DNA of 64,000 nt, from positions 1-64,000 of the forward strand of contig CAUYUJ010014363.1 of assembly GCA_963575745.1 (NCBI GenBank), written 5' to 3'. The position numbers were made by a program, and so were the translations under genes. The notes beneath the pieces are model-generated. The model was given only the letters and a program-made list of their open reading frames with translations. It did not search any database and had not been told where the DNA came from. The stretch comes from Prorocentrum cordatum. Taxonomy: Eukaryota; Sar; Dinophyceae; Prorocentrales; Prorocentraceae. Within the stretch, counting starts at the first letter, position 1. Each line of letters begins with the position of its first letter. Positions 50,507 through 60,877 of this stretch are shown in pieces.

Positions 50507-50913
50507 GACGATGATGATGAAGATGGGAGGAGGGAGGGGGCAGCGGGAAGGAAGGAACGCGGGGCGACGTCTCTTCAAAACGAGGACCCAACACCACAGG
50601 ATGGTTGGGAAATACAGAAAATTCAAAAAATGCGCGAACATCGAATCCTGCACGCGCGAGCGCAGTTCACCCGAACGAGCCTGGGACGTCGCAAGCCCGC
50701 GGATCCCCTCGGGCCTGTGACTCCCCAGGCGCCTGACACCCCTGTCCAAGCCAGTCAGGGTTAGGGCAGGGGTGGTAGCTGGTGGAGGCGGCGCAGGAGA
50801 GCGAAGGACGGAGGGGCGTTCCAGAAAAAGGCAGGAGGAAGAGGGGCTGGCAACCGAAGAAGAACCGAAAGGAGGAGGAGGAGTGGAGCAGCCCCCCCAC
50901 CCCCCGCGCTGTT
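50507..50913. other. no supported gene
   Basis: Short GAT run (50504-50525), then G- and A-rich DNA. Nothing recognised. Confidence 0.4.
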
Positions 50914-51636
50914 TCACCGCGCGCGCGCGCCAGGGGTGCCCTGCGCCGAGGCGGTCAAAAGAAAGACCGCGAGTGCCGCCAGGCGGGCGGCACGGCGATA
51001 AGGAAACCCCAAACAGCAGGCACGAGATGGATCCGCCCCTCCTTCCTCCGCCTCCTTCGCCGCCGCCTCATCTCCACCGCCATCCTCATCCACCCTGTCA
51101 TCCCCCTCCGCCGCTGGCTGCTGAGACTGCCTCGCGACCCGCCGCCGGCCGCCCCGCTGGGGCCGCTCGCGCCGCCAGCCGCCCCGCCGGGGCCGCTTCC
51201 GGCCGCCGCGGCAGCGCCGCCGGCTGCAGGGGGGCGCAAACGCGTCGTTGGGAACCTCGTCCTCAGCGATTTCGAGGACGCGGCCGCCGCTCTCGAGCGA
51301 CGTAGTCACGCAAGCGGGCATCTCGGACCACACGCCCTTCGTTGCGAGCTCCAACTTGAGCTTCTCGGCCGCAGCCCTGGCAGGAACATCAGGGGGGGGT
51401 CGCATCCACCAAGGCAGTCTCATCCTTCTCTCCCCCCCCCCTGCTCCCCCGCCCTCCCCGACCCCCCGCCCCACATCCTCGGCGCCGAGTGTGCTCCACG
51501 TCGGCCGTCGCTCCTCCTCGCCCCCATCCACCTCCTCCTCCGTTTCACCATCCTCCAGATCCTCACTGCAACGATCACCATCCTGGTCGTGCATCTCCTG
51601 GCGCTGTCCATCATTATATCGTCCACACCTGCTCAA
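50914..51636 (-). CDS. possible exon of an unknown protein
   Basis: A minus-strand frame whose best segment reads MRLPWWMRPPPDVPARAAAE, KLKLELATKGVWSEMPACVT and SLESGGRVLEIAEDEVPNDA (about 51425-51245). The remainder is Arg/Gly- or Ala/Pro-rich, and the alternative frame there reads AAAAAGSGPGGAAGGASGPS, so a frame change or intron is likely. It lies just downstream of the better-supported minus-strand gene and could be its 3' end. No family recognised. Confidence 0.35.
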   Translation of the reverse strand: MSRCGRYNDGQRQEMHDQDGDRCSEDLEDGETEEEVDGGEEERRPTWSTLGAEDVGRGVGEGGGAGGGERRMRLPWWMRPPPDVPARAAAEKLKLELATKGVWSEMPACVTTSLESGGRVLEIAEDEVPNDAFAPPCSRRRCRGGRKRPRRGGWRRERPQRGGRRRVARQSQQPAAEGDDRVDEDGGGDEAAAKEAEEGGADPSRACCLGFPYRRAARLAALAVFLLTASAQGTPGARAR

Positions 51637-51679
51637 AGGTTAGAGGTTGCCCAACTGCCTTGAGCTTCTTGGGCCCCCT

Positions 51680-54416
51680 TCAGCTGGTTGAGAGCGTGTT
51701 TCCTTGAAAAATAACAAACGACAGCGATCTTGTAACCATGCCCTCGTGCGCGCGCGATTCCCACGAGGACAAGTCCTGCGTCTCCAAGGTCCCTGGAGCG
51801 CGGCGGGCGACCTTGGGGCGGTGGCCCAGGTCAGTGCAAAGGGCGCCCATTTGCTTGAGGTTCTTGTTGCTCACCAGTTCCTTGGTCATCGGATGAGGCG
51901 GCCTCGCAAGGAGCATCTCTTGTACTGGCCGCCAACTCGGCGACCAGTCGGCGATGTGCTCGCGCGCCTGCTTGAAGCCTGATACCCAGCGCTCCCTCGC
52001 CTCAAGCAGCGCGTTGTTCATGGAGACCAGCGCGTCGCGAATGCCGCGCGCGATGGGCGAGCCCTCAAAGATGCCGATGGGCGACGCCCCCGCCTTTTCG
52101 AAGCACGTCTCTATGTTCTAACGATCACGGCGCTGTTGAAGTCCTATCGGGATAGGGGTGGGGGGGGGGGGTCGCGCGGGGCGCAAATGGGGGCTGAGTG
52201 CGATGGCCAGGGACGAGAGTTCGAGGAGGTAAGCGAGGCGGAGAAGGGGAAGGCTGGAGGAGAGCAGCAGGACTGGGAGTAGGGGAGGGGCAGGACAAGG
52301 GATGGGCAGAATCGAAGATACGGAGGACGAGGGGGGTGATGGGGAGGGGGGGGGGCGGCGGAGCGGAAGGGGGGGGGGGTTGTGCTCAGACCCCACCTCG
52401 CCCAAAAAGGACGTCGGGCTTCCCAGGGCCGTTTCATGTCGAGGAGTTCGGTTGAGGCCTTAAAACCACTCCCAACACTGGCGCGATCACATCTGTTGCC
52501 CAACTGCCGCCCCGCCCCGAAGCGAGACCCCCCGCCCTGAAGCGAGACCTGCCCTGATCCCGCCGCGCCCCCTTCACCGCCCGCGCCCTGCCCTCCTGTA
52601 ACAGCTCCTCCCGCTCCCCTCCCGCTGCTCTCCTCCCTGGGTTTGACGCCCGCGTCCCAGTCGGAAAACGCCATGCCGGAGGAGCTCTCGTGCGTGCGGA
52701 ACATGATCGACGAACATGACTAGCTTGTTCAGCGCATCCTGGCCGCCCCGCCACGCCTTGGCGGCCGCCTCGTCGAAGTCCATCTTGCACTTCAGGAAGG
52801 GAACGCCGACGAGCCACACCCTGGCAATGTTCGTGATGGCGCCGACCTGCCATTGAAACATCGTGTCGGCATACCGCGCCGCCTCCGACGCATCCTCGAA
52901 CGCCTTCACGGCGTCCTGCGTGAAGCCAGCTTCGTACCCGGTGCCGCAGATCAAGAACGCCTGGTCGGTGATGTCGTCAGGGGTGCAGATAGTGTCGATC
53001 CACCGCTCGGCCCAGAATGCATCGCGCGGGAAGTTACCGAAGATCGCACCATTGGTTAGCCGAACAAGCATCTGAATGCGCTCGGTCAGCCGCTTGGCCA
53101 GCTTTGCCTTGATTTCGGTGAACGCCTCCATCGACTCGATTTTTGCGAGGAAAGAATCGGCGGACTGGGCGATGGGGTGCTCATCCCAGAAAGCGCCAAG
53201 CCCGTCGGAGATCTCCTTGCGAGTGACCGCCAGGAACTCAGGCACCTGGGCAATGGTGGTCGCTGGGTCCGAGTAGTTGGCAAAAATCTTCAGGGGGGCC
53301 CTGTGCTGCATCAGCGAGAACAACCGTGTCGTTGTAACCCTCGAGCGTTACCGTCTTCATCCTGTCAGACATTTTTGGCACCCTCTCCAGGGCTGCAAGC
53401 ATGTCCCTCACAAGCTGCACGCTCTGAGCAAGGTCCTGGTCCTCCCAATGCTTCTCGTCGAAGGGTCTGTCCGTCCATCCGATGGCGCGGTCAATGAGCT
53501 CCTGGAGACAACAACTGGCAATAACGACACACGGAGACCCCTGCTGCTGCTCCGTGTCCTCTTCCAGCTGCTCCTGAAACCGTCTCCTCTGTCTGATCGG
53601 CCTCGCCCTGTATCCTGTAGCTCCTCCTAAATCCCGCCACCTTTCACGCCGTGCCTGTCCGTCCTCCTACTCCCCCACCCCCACCATCCCCTCGCCTCCT
53701 CCACCTCCGCGCCCTCCTCCTCCGCCTCCAAGGCAGTCCTTATAAATGTCCCAGACCAAGTCCCCAGCGACCGCGCAGTAGTCCTGCAGGGGCGCCTCCA
53801 CAGCGCCGGCGGTGAAGCGCCGCTGGGACAACGGGGTCGACATCTCCAGGGCCGCCGATATCCCATTCAAATGGGCCACAGTGCTGGCGAAACGTGAGCG
53901 GGCATCCATGCCCCCCGCTGCGTCCTGCACAGCACAATCATGCGCCAGGCGGAGCAGACCCTGCAACTTCTTCGACAACTCGTGCCCCGTCGAGAAAGCC
54001 TTCAAGGCGCCCTCCGCGTCGCGCAAGACCTTTTTGGCAGACGGCCACTGCGCTACTGAGCCAGCCATGGGCCAACGACTCTGCATGATGGCCTGCGTGG
54101 CGCCCCCAGCGGGCCTCGATGCCGACGTCGCCTGGCATCGCGCCCTCCATCAGCAAGCCAAGCGCGGTCGCCAGGGCGCCCATGTCGGACTGCGCCGCCT
54201 GAGAGGTCCACGACGGCACCGTCGACGCAAGCCGCAATATATCCTGCGTCAAGAACTCCTCGCTGCCCTGGGCGAGGATGCTGATCTTCGTCTTGACCAT
54301 GTCGGTGCACATGGCAGTCTGCGTAGCCGGCGTGCCAAATCCAGCTTCGGCAAGCTTGAGCGGCGTCAACAGGGGCCGCATGCTGTCGTCGGGCGTCGCC
54401 GCCTTCCGACAATGAA
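51680..54416 (-). CDS. multi-exon gene of unknown function, truncated by the assembly gap
   Basis: Four coding blocks of ordinary composition read 5' to 3' on the minus strand. Block 1 (54381 to about 54105) reads PLLTPLKLAEAGFGTPATQT and MVKTKISILAQGSEEFLTQD. Block 2 (about 54100-53720) follows after a frame change at a G5 run and reads SVAQWPSAKKVLRDAEGALK and DYCAVAGDLVWDIYKDCLGG. Block 3 begins at a likely CTCCAG acceptor near 53505 (ELIDRAIGWTDRPFDEKHWE). It changes frame at a G6 run near 53300 and continues FLAVTRKEISDGLGAFWDEH to MDFDEAAAKAWRGGQDALNK (about 52715). Block 4 (about 52115-51680) reads SPIGIFEGSPIARGIRDALV and ERWVSGFKQAREHIADWSPS, ending TGA. The 52120-52710 intron is GC- and G-rich. 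The helix-rich content resembles no family I can name. The 5' end is lost in the gap. Confidence 0.5.
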
Positions 54417-54516
54417 NNNNNNNNNNNNNNNNNNNNNNNNNNNNNNNNNNNNNNNNNNNNNNNNNNNNNNNNNNNNNNNNNNNNNNNNNNNNNNNNNNNN
54501 NNNNNNNNNNNNNNNN
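54417..54516. other. assembly gap (100 N)
   Basis: Exactly 100 N, the usual placeholder for a gap of unknown size. It falls at the start of a CAGCCT minisatellite that probably broke the assembly. Confidence 0.99.
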
Positions 54517-54905
54517 CCTCAGCCTCGGCCTCAGCCTCGGCCTCAGCCTGCATCAGACTCAGCTTGCATCAGCCTCAGCCTCAGCCTCAGCCTGCCTCAG
54601 CCTCAGCCTGCCTCAGCCTCAGCCTCAGCCTGCCTCAGCCTCAGCCTCAGCCTGCTTCAGCCTCAGCATCAGTCTGCCTTCGGCCTCGGCCTCAGCCTCA
54701 GCCTGCCTCAGCCTCAGCCTGCATCAGCCTCAGCCTCAGCCTCAGCCTGCCTCAGCATCAGCCTGCCTCAGCCCCAGCCTCAGCCTGCCTCAGCCTCAGC
54801 CTCAGCCTGCTTCAGCCTCAGCCTCAGTCTGCCTTCAGCCTCGGCCTCAGCCTCAGCCTGCCTCAGCCTCAGCCTGCCTCGGCCGCAGCATCAGCCTGCC
54901 TCAGC
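54517..54905. repeat. CAGCCT minisatellite, array 1
   Basis: CAGCCT and CTGCCT hexamers with occasional CAGCAT and CGGCCT. It starts at the gap and is matched by the longer array at 55870. Confidence 0.95.
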
Positions 54906-55345
54906 ATTCAAAATGTGGCCCAGGAATGAAGTTCTGGGAACTAGAAGAACACGAAGTGGCCTACAGTTGGCTCCGGGCATCCAAAATCATGCCCAGGAAT
55001 GGAGTTCTGGGAACTTGAAGAGCACGAAGTGGCCTACAGTTGGCTCCGGGCATCCAAAATGTGGCCCGGGAATGGAGTTCTGGGAGCTCGAAGAACACGA
55101 AGTGGCCTACAGTTGGCTCCGGGCATCCAAAATCATGCCCGGGAATGGAGTTCTGGGAACTCGAAGACCACGAAGTGGCCTACAGTTGGCTCCGAGCATG
55201 CAAAATGTGGCCCGGGAATGGAGTTCTGGGAAGTCGAAGAGCACGAAGTGGCCTACAGGTGGCTCCGGGCATCCAAAATGTGGCCCGGAAATGGAGTTCT
55301 GGGAGGTCGAAGAGCGCGAAGTGTGTGACCGTTTGCTCAACACGA
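54906..55345. repeat. 73-bp tandem repeat, array 1
   Basis: Six units recurring at 54910, 54983, 55056 and so on. Each contains GGAATGGAGTTCTGGGA, GAAGTGGCCTACAGTTGGCT and CCGGGCATCCAAAAT. As 73 is not divisible by three, units shift frame relative to one another. Confidence 0.95.
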
Positions 55346-55389
55346 GCCCGGCCCTGAGCCCGGCCCTCGCCGTCCGGACGCCGCCCAGA

Positions 55390-55541
55390 CCCCCCTTCTG
55401 AGTCATCAGATGCTCTCTTTTGACACCACTAGAAACCTATCAGTCTTCGCTGTTAGGTAAAAAAGCAAACAAAACCGTCACCACACTATTGTTTGACCAT
55501 TTTTGTATATTCCTCCTGTAGAGGGACACGCCCGACCTCAC
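55390..55541. mobile_element. MITE M1-type right end, copy E
   Basis: Ends TATATTCCTCCTGTAGAGGG followed by ACACGCCCGACCTCA. The left terminus is not recognisable. Repeated identically at 57360-57396 as part of the segmental duplication. Confidence 0.5.
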
Positions 55542-55865
55542 CCTCGGGGGTGGATGGAAAACCGCCGAGAACCGACGACAGGCGCCTGGAGACCTCGAGC
55601 CTCGAACTCCCGAAACCTCCGAACCTGCCCCCTGGGCGCGCCAGACCCGCCCAGCGCGGATCGAAGAGATCTGCGCGGATCTCCGTCGGGGACGCACCTT
55701 ACCCCGGGTCGGCGCAGCGCCCGGGCCAGCCCGGGCCACGTCGCGAACCCAAGCTGGGTACGAAGTAACTCCCCAAACATGATCGCGTCGTTAAAAAATT
55801 ATCCCGGCAAAGCAACCTAACAGCGATGTGTAGGAGCAAATCTGGAAGCATTCCCCTTTGGCAGT
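55542..55865. other. unique sequence between duplicated blocks
   Basis: Diverges from the second block after GAGAACCGA near 55570. No supported gene. Confidence 0.5.
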
Positions 55866-55869
55866 CGCA

Positions 55870-56763
55870 GTCACAGCCTCAGCCTCAGCCTGCCTCAAGC
55901 CTCAGCTCAGCCTGCCTCAGCCTGCCTCAGCCTCAGCCTCAGCCTCAGCCTCAGCCAGCATCAGCCTCAGCCTGCCTCAGCCTCAGCCTGCATTCAGCCT
56001 CAGCCTCAGCCATCAGCCTGCCTCAGCCTCAGCCTCAGCCTGCCTCAGCCTCAGCCTCAGCCTGCAGCCTCAGTCTGCCTTCAGCCTCGGCCTCAGCCTC
56101 AGCCTGCCTCAGCCTCAGCCTGCATCAGCCTGCCTCAGCCTCAGCCTCAGCCTGCCTCAGCCTCAGCCTCAGCCTGCCTCAGCCTCAGCCTCAGCCTGCC
56201 TCAGCCTCAGCCTCAGCCTGCTTCAGCCTCAGCCTCAGTCTGCCTTCAGCCTCGGCCTCAGCCTCAGCCTGCCTAAGCCTCACCCTGCCTCAGCCTCAGC
56301 CTCAGCCTCAGCCTGCCTCAGCCTCAGCCTGCCTCAGCCTCAGCCTCAGCCTGCTTCAGCCTCAGCCTCAGTCTGCCTTCAGCCTCGGCCTCAGCCTCAG
56401 CCTGCCTCAGCCTCAGCCTGCATCAGCCTCAGCCTCAGCCTCAGCCTCAGCCTCAGCATCAGCCTGCCTCAGCCTCAGCCTCAGCCTGCCTCAGCCTCAG
56501 CCTCAGCCTGCTCAGCCTCAGCCTCAGTCTGCCTTCAGCCTCGGCCTCAGCCTCAGCCTGCCTCAGCCTCAGCCTGCATCAGCCTCAGCCTCAGCCTCAG
56601 CCTGCCTCAGCCTCAGCCTGCCTCAGCCTCAGCCTCAGCCTGCCTCAGCCTCAGCCTCAGCCTGCTTCAGCCTCAGCCTCAGTCTGCCTTCAGCCTCGGC
56701 CTCAGCCTCAGCCTGCCTCAGCCTCAGCCTGCCTCAGCCTCAGCATCAGCCTGCCTCAGCATT
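55870..56763. repeat. CAGCCT minisatellite, array 2
   Basis: About 890 bases of CAGCCT/CTGCCT hexamers with higher-order blocks, for example the CTGCCTTCAGCCTCGGCCTC segment that recurs about every 165-180 bases. Confidence 0.95.
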
Positions 56764-57200
56764 CAAAATGTGGCCCAGGAATGAAGTTCTTGGAGCTCGA
56801 AGAACACGAAGTGGCCTACAGTTGGCTCCGGGCATCCAAAATCATGCCCGGGAATGGAGTTCTGTGAACTCGAAGGCCACGAACTGGCCTACAGTTGGCT
56901 CCGGGCATTCAAAATGTGGCTCGGGAATGGAGTTCTGGGAGCTCGAAGAACACGAAGTGGCCTACAGTTGGCTCCGGGCATCCAAAATCATGCCCGGGAA
57001 TGGAGTTCTGGGAACTCGAAGACCACGAAGTGGCCTACAGTTGGCTCCGAGCATGCAAAATGTGGCCCGGGAATGGAGTTCTGGGAAGTCGAAGAGCACG
57101 AAGTGGCCTACAGGTGGCTCCGGGCATCCAAAATGTGGCCCGGAAATGGAGTTCTGGGAGGTCGAAGAGCGCGAAGTGTGTGACCGTTTGCTCAACACGA
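56764..57200. repeat. 73-bp tandem repeat, array 2
   Basis: Six units nearly identical to array 1, offset by about 1,855 bases. The identity continues through the following 220 bases, including the MITE M1-type end. Confidence 0.95.
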
Positions 57201-57447
57201 GCCCGGCCCTGAGCCCGGCCCTCGCCGTCCGGACGCCGCCCAGACCTCCCTTCTGAGTCATCAGATGCTCTCTTTTGACACCACTAGAAACCTATCAGTC
57301 TTCGCTGTTAGGTAAAAAAGCAAACAAAAACGTCACCACACTATTGTTTGACCATTTTTGTATATTCCTCCTGTAGAGGGACACGCCCGACCTCACCCTC
57401 GGGGGTGGATGGAAAACCGCCGAGAACCGAGGACGCGAGGTTTTTGC

Positions 57448-57570
57448 TAATTTTCCGCCTCGTGACCGTCAAAAAGCGATCCAGGAGGAAAGACCGGTCC
57501 ATGGGGAACGGGTCGGGACTCCCAGGGACGCCGCCCTGACAAAATCGGGACGTCGCGCTCGTCTGGGTCC
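57448..57570 (-). repeat. single arm of the long-TIR family R4
   Basis: GACCGTCAAAAAGCGATCC, then GACCGGTCC and GGGACGTCGCG-CTCGTCTGGGT match, in the same orientation, the right arm of the element at 58641-59413. No left arm nearby. Confidence 0.6.
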
Positions 57571-57670
57571 TGAACCCGGCGGAGGGCGGAGGAGAGGGGT
57601 CGGCTCCAGGAGGCGATCCAAGCAGGAGTCGGCCAGAGGATCTTGGAGGGGATTTGAAGGGGCCCTGGGA

Positions 57671-57813
57671 CACACAAAGAAATACACACAAACAACAGGA
57701 TTCCCCATAGTTTCCCATGTTTCTTGGACTTCGTCTTCCCCCCTCTTCCCATATTTTCCCACATTTTCCTGGGAGTCGACGATTCATTGTGTCTGTGTGG
57801 TTTTTCCCTTCCT
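57671..57813. repeat. dispersed repeat R2, copy 3
   Basis: From ACACACAAAGAAATACACAC to GATTCATTGTGTCTGTGTGG and TTCCTGAA. Flanks GCCCTGGG and TGGCTGGG are partly similar. Confidence 0.75.
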
Positions 57814-58076
57814 GAATCCTTTGGCTGGGCCCCGTTAGCGCTGACCCCCCGTTGCGCCCATCCCCGGCTCGAAGCGCGCACGGGCGTGCCGGTGTGCTTC
57901 CTCGAGCCACGGGCTGCCCGAAGGTGCCGAATTGAGCCCCTCGAGGGGCGCGCTGTGACCAGAATCTCGAGGCGGATCCAGCGTGGGAAGCGATGGCTCT
58001 CCCAGGAGCCCCAGGGAGGCGAAAGCGAGGGAAGTGTAGAGTCAGGGCAAGTGCGCCAGAAGCCCATCAGAAGAAG
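57814..58076. other. no supported gene
   Basis: GC-rich unique sequence. A plus-strand frame continues from R2 but has no recognisable motif. Confidence 0.4.
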
Positions 58077-58239
58077 CCCAACCCTTGAGTCGGGCGTGTC
58101 CCCCTTTTAGGCAGATTGTCGACGAAAAATAAAGAATATTCAAAAGATGCCCCAAAATGGGCAAAACATAATCCCCTGACTATTTCACAATGTTTGAATA
58201 TTCCTCCTGTTGAGGGACGGGCCCGACTTACCCCAACCC
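58077..58239. mobile_element. MITE family M1, copy B
   Basis: Element 58085-58231 (147 bp) starts TTGAGTCGGGC and ends GCCCGACTTAC. It is flanked by an exact CCCAACCC duplication (58077-58084, 58232-58239). The interior shares CCCCTGACTATTT and ATATTCCTCCTGT with copies A and C. Confidence 0.9.
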
Positions 58240-58637
58240 TGAAATCGCCGACGTTTTTTGGGTCAGTCTTGCTTAGCCGCTGGCAGCGAACAAAAACTCA
58301 GGGTACCCTGGTCCAGGCTGTTGAATGATGATTCGCGCAAAACGTCTCGGCATCAAGAAACTCAGGGTACCCAGTCAGCTGCGGCTTCTTCCCGACCGCT
58401 GCAAGCCTTCAATGCGAACACAAACCGAAACAAGCAAAACGAAGGGTGTATCTTGGCATGGGTAATTTCCTCCTCCTCCGAATCCAAGTAAGACGAAGCC
58501 AGGACGAGTATAGCATCGGGTCAGGAAAAATCGAGAATCTCTGAGATCGGGCGGATCCCGAGGATGTCTCTCTCCGGCGCCGCGGCCTTCCCAGAGCGTT
58601 CCAGAACACTCTGAAAGCGTTCTGGAACGCTCTGGAA
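58240..58637. other. no supported gene
   Basis: Contains two copies of AAACTCAGGGTACCC (near 58292 and 58359) and a GAACG/GTTCTGGAACGCTCT palindromic patch (58595-58640). Confidence 0.4.
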
Positions 58638-59416
58638 CGGACCCAGACATGCGACGTCCTGATTTTTCCATACGGGGTCCCCGGAAGTCCCGACCCTTTC
58701 CTGGGACCGGTGTCTCGCCCCCAGTCGTTTTGTTGACGGTCCCGAGGCCCGGCGAGGGCCCCCCGAGTCCGAAAATGACCAAACGCATCCCGTCCTCTTC
58801 TCTTTCTTGCACGACGCGATCATGCCTGGGGATGGGTCCTCCGTCCCAGCCCCGCCCGATCAACGGCCAAGTGGCGGCGGCGACGATGACGACGTCGAGC
58901 CCCCTCCTGCTGGGCGGGCTCCCCGTTGGGCTTGGCCGCCGCCTGCGCCACGCGCTGGCCGGTGGCCGCCAGCGGCCCCGCCGCGGCGCCGGCCTCGGCC
59001 GAGGGCGACGGCTGCGACGGGGCCGCCACCCCCCCGCCCGACCCTTGAGATCCTTCGAAGGGGCACAGGAACACGCAAAAAAACATACCCAGATAACAGG
59101 ATTCCTGGTATTTTCCTACATGTTCTGGGTTTTCGTCTCCCCCCCCACTACTTCCTATATTTTCCCATCTTTTCCTGGGAGTCGACGACTCATTGTGTCT
59201 GTGTGTCTTTTCCCCTCCTGAATCCTTTCCCAGACACGATCACGTCGTGAAAAATAAAACGCAAGGCTCTTGGCCAATTTCGGCCTCGAGGGGCCTCGCC
59301 GGGCCTCGGGACCGTCACCAAAAAACTCGGGGCGAAAAACCGGTCCCTGGGAAAGGATCGGGGCTGCTATAGAGACCCCATGCTGAAAAAGTCAGGACGT
59401 CGCATGTCTGGGTCGG
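58638..59416. mobile_element. non-autonomous element with about 130-bp terminal inverted repeats (R4)
   Basis: Element 58641-59413 (773 bp). Left arm ACCCAGACATGCGACGTCCT to about 58770; right arm, inverted, from about 59283 to AGGACGTCGCATGTCTGGGT. The arms are clearly complementary but diverged. CGG flanks both ends (58638-58640, 59414-59416), a 3-bp target duplication. The interior holds repeat R2 and a Pro/Arg/Ala-rich frame (58800-59060) without a transposase motif. Solo or diverged arms are at 38545 and 57448. Confidence 0.75.
59071..59222. repeat. dispersed repeat R2, copy 4
   Basis: Nested inside the long-TIR element. From ACACGCAAAAAAACATACCC to CGACTCATTGTGTCTGTGTG and CTCCTGAA. 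Confidence 0.75.
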
Positions 59417-59654
59417 TCTCCGCTCCATGGGAGCCTGCGCGGCCCCCAGCTCTGTCCGATCTGGGCCTGGTTTGGACCAGCTGGAGCACATCTGGGACCC
59501 GATTTGGACCAGATTCGACCCTTCGCAAGGGGGACGAGAAGAACGGGGGAGGGGGGGAGACGCACGAGGGGCGAGAAGGAGCAGGAGAAAGTTCCAAAAT
59601 AAGGTCCGACGGCGTGCCACATGCAGGCAAAGCTGATTGCAAGGTCGCCGCACA

Positions 59655-59885
59655 CCCCTCACGCGGTCGTGGCCCCATGGGGAGCTCCACCGAAGGTGCC
59701 AAAGGCTGCGTTCGCGTGCCGCGACCCCCTTCGCTTTGGTACACCCCTCGCACGCTTCGTTGCCCTATCGGGAGCTCCACCGGAGGCCCCGGCGGCAGGG
59801 TCCGCGGGCCGCCACCCCCCTCACTTTGGCACACCCCTCTCGCGCTTCGTGACCCCATAAGGAGCTCCACCGAAGGACCCAGCGC
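59655..59885 (-). repeat. 90-bp repeat family, inverted block
   Basis: Three diverged units (GGAGCTCCACCGAAGG near 59681, 59770 and 59861) in the opposite orientation to the array at 49266. Confidence 0.8.
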
Positions 59886-60877
59886 ATCCCTCGAGGGAAG
59901 CGTCGTCTTGGATGCGCTGGGATTGCGTGACCTCGAGCCTAGCACGGCCGTTTTGGAAGAGGCAGCCAGGGAGCGTTCGTGTAAAGGCGGTGGATTGTGT
60001 TAGACGTGTGCTCAGGGCTTTGGAATGACATGCATGTGAGGGACAGGGTGCCTGGGCGGTGGATTTGGCAAGCTGTGGCAAGCGTGAATCGGCTCATGGA
60101 TCACGTGAGGGCCAGGGTAGCGTCAGGGATGGAACTCCAGGTCTGGGCTTGGGGTCGGGGTTGTGTTCCCGTTGGGAGGGGCCTGCTTCGGGTCCGCTCG
60201 CACGTGTGGACAAGCGTGTTGAATACAAGTGAAAGTAGCTTTTCAGGGGGTGATGTTTCGTGGTTGGTGGTGAATGTCGTAGTCCTGGGCCCCAGGCTTG
60301 GAGGACGGGTCGGGGCAAGTCGCAGGCGGCGGTCGAAGTTGAACTCCAGCGGCGGGGTCGTCGCGGGTCGACACGACGGCCCTGGCGCTGGCGCTGGCAC
60401 GACGGCGGGGTTTGCCGCGGGCAGCTGCGCGTGCGTGGTGCTGGCACGACGGCGGGGTTTGCCGCGGGCAGCTGGACAAACCAGCAATACAGACTGCTGG
60501 CCATTAGCCAGTCGACCAGCCAGCAAACCAGACGGCCAACCTATCGGCCAATCAAGCAGCCAACCAGCCATCCGGCCAATGAACACATGGGGCTACGGCA
60601 GGGGGCGAACTTCCTCAGGCAAAATATGTCCTTCCCTCTCTTTGTCCTGGGAGACTAGCGTTGGCGAGGCGGATATCCGCATCAACGAACCAACAACGTA
60701 TCGTCATGTTCCAGCCGGATATCCTGCGCAACGACAGACAACCTGGTTGCAACTTTGGGTGCCGCAGGAACACATAGCAATAACGGTGTGGCGTGAACCC
60801 GAACAGTCTCCAACTGCTGGTAAGCCTAAGATCACTTACCATTCTACTTGAAACACTTTAAACGAGGACGGCCGCCC
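59886..60877. other. no confident gene; short tandem duplication
   Basis: A 285-codon plus-strand frame (59997-60851) has low-complexity and repeat-derived parts and no motif. At 60388-60475 a roughly 44-bp unit (GCTGGCACGACGGCGGGGTT) is duplicated. CCAGCCA-type short repeats are at 60505-60575. Confidence 0.4.

Noticed and set aside
49244-50720. Frames of 280-370 codons through the 90-bp array
   Set aside because: Open on both strands in several phases because the unit is 90 bp and stop-free. No globular sequence.
59997-60851. 285-codon plus-strand frame as a gene
   Set aside because: Contains a 44-bp tandem duplication and low-complexity stretches. No motif and no preferred start.
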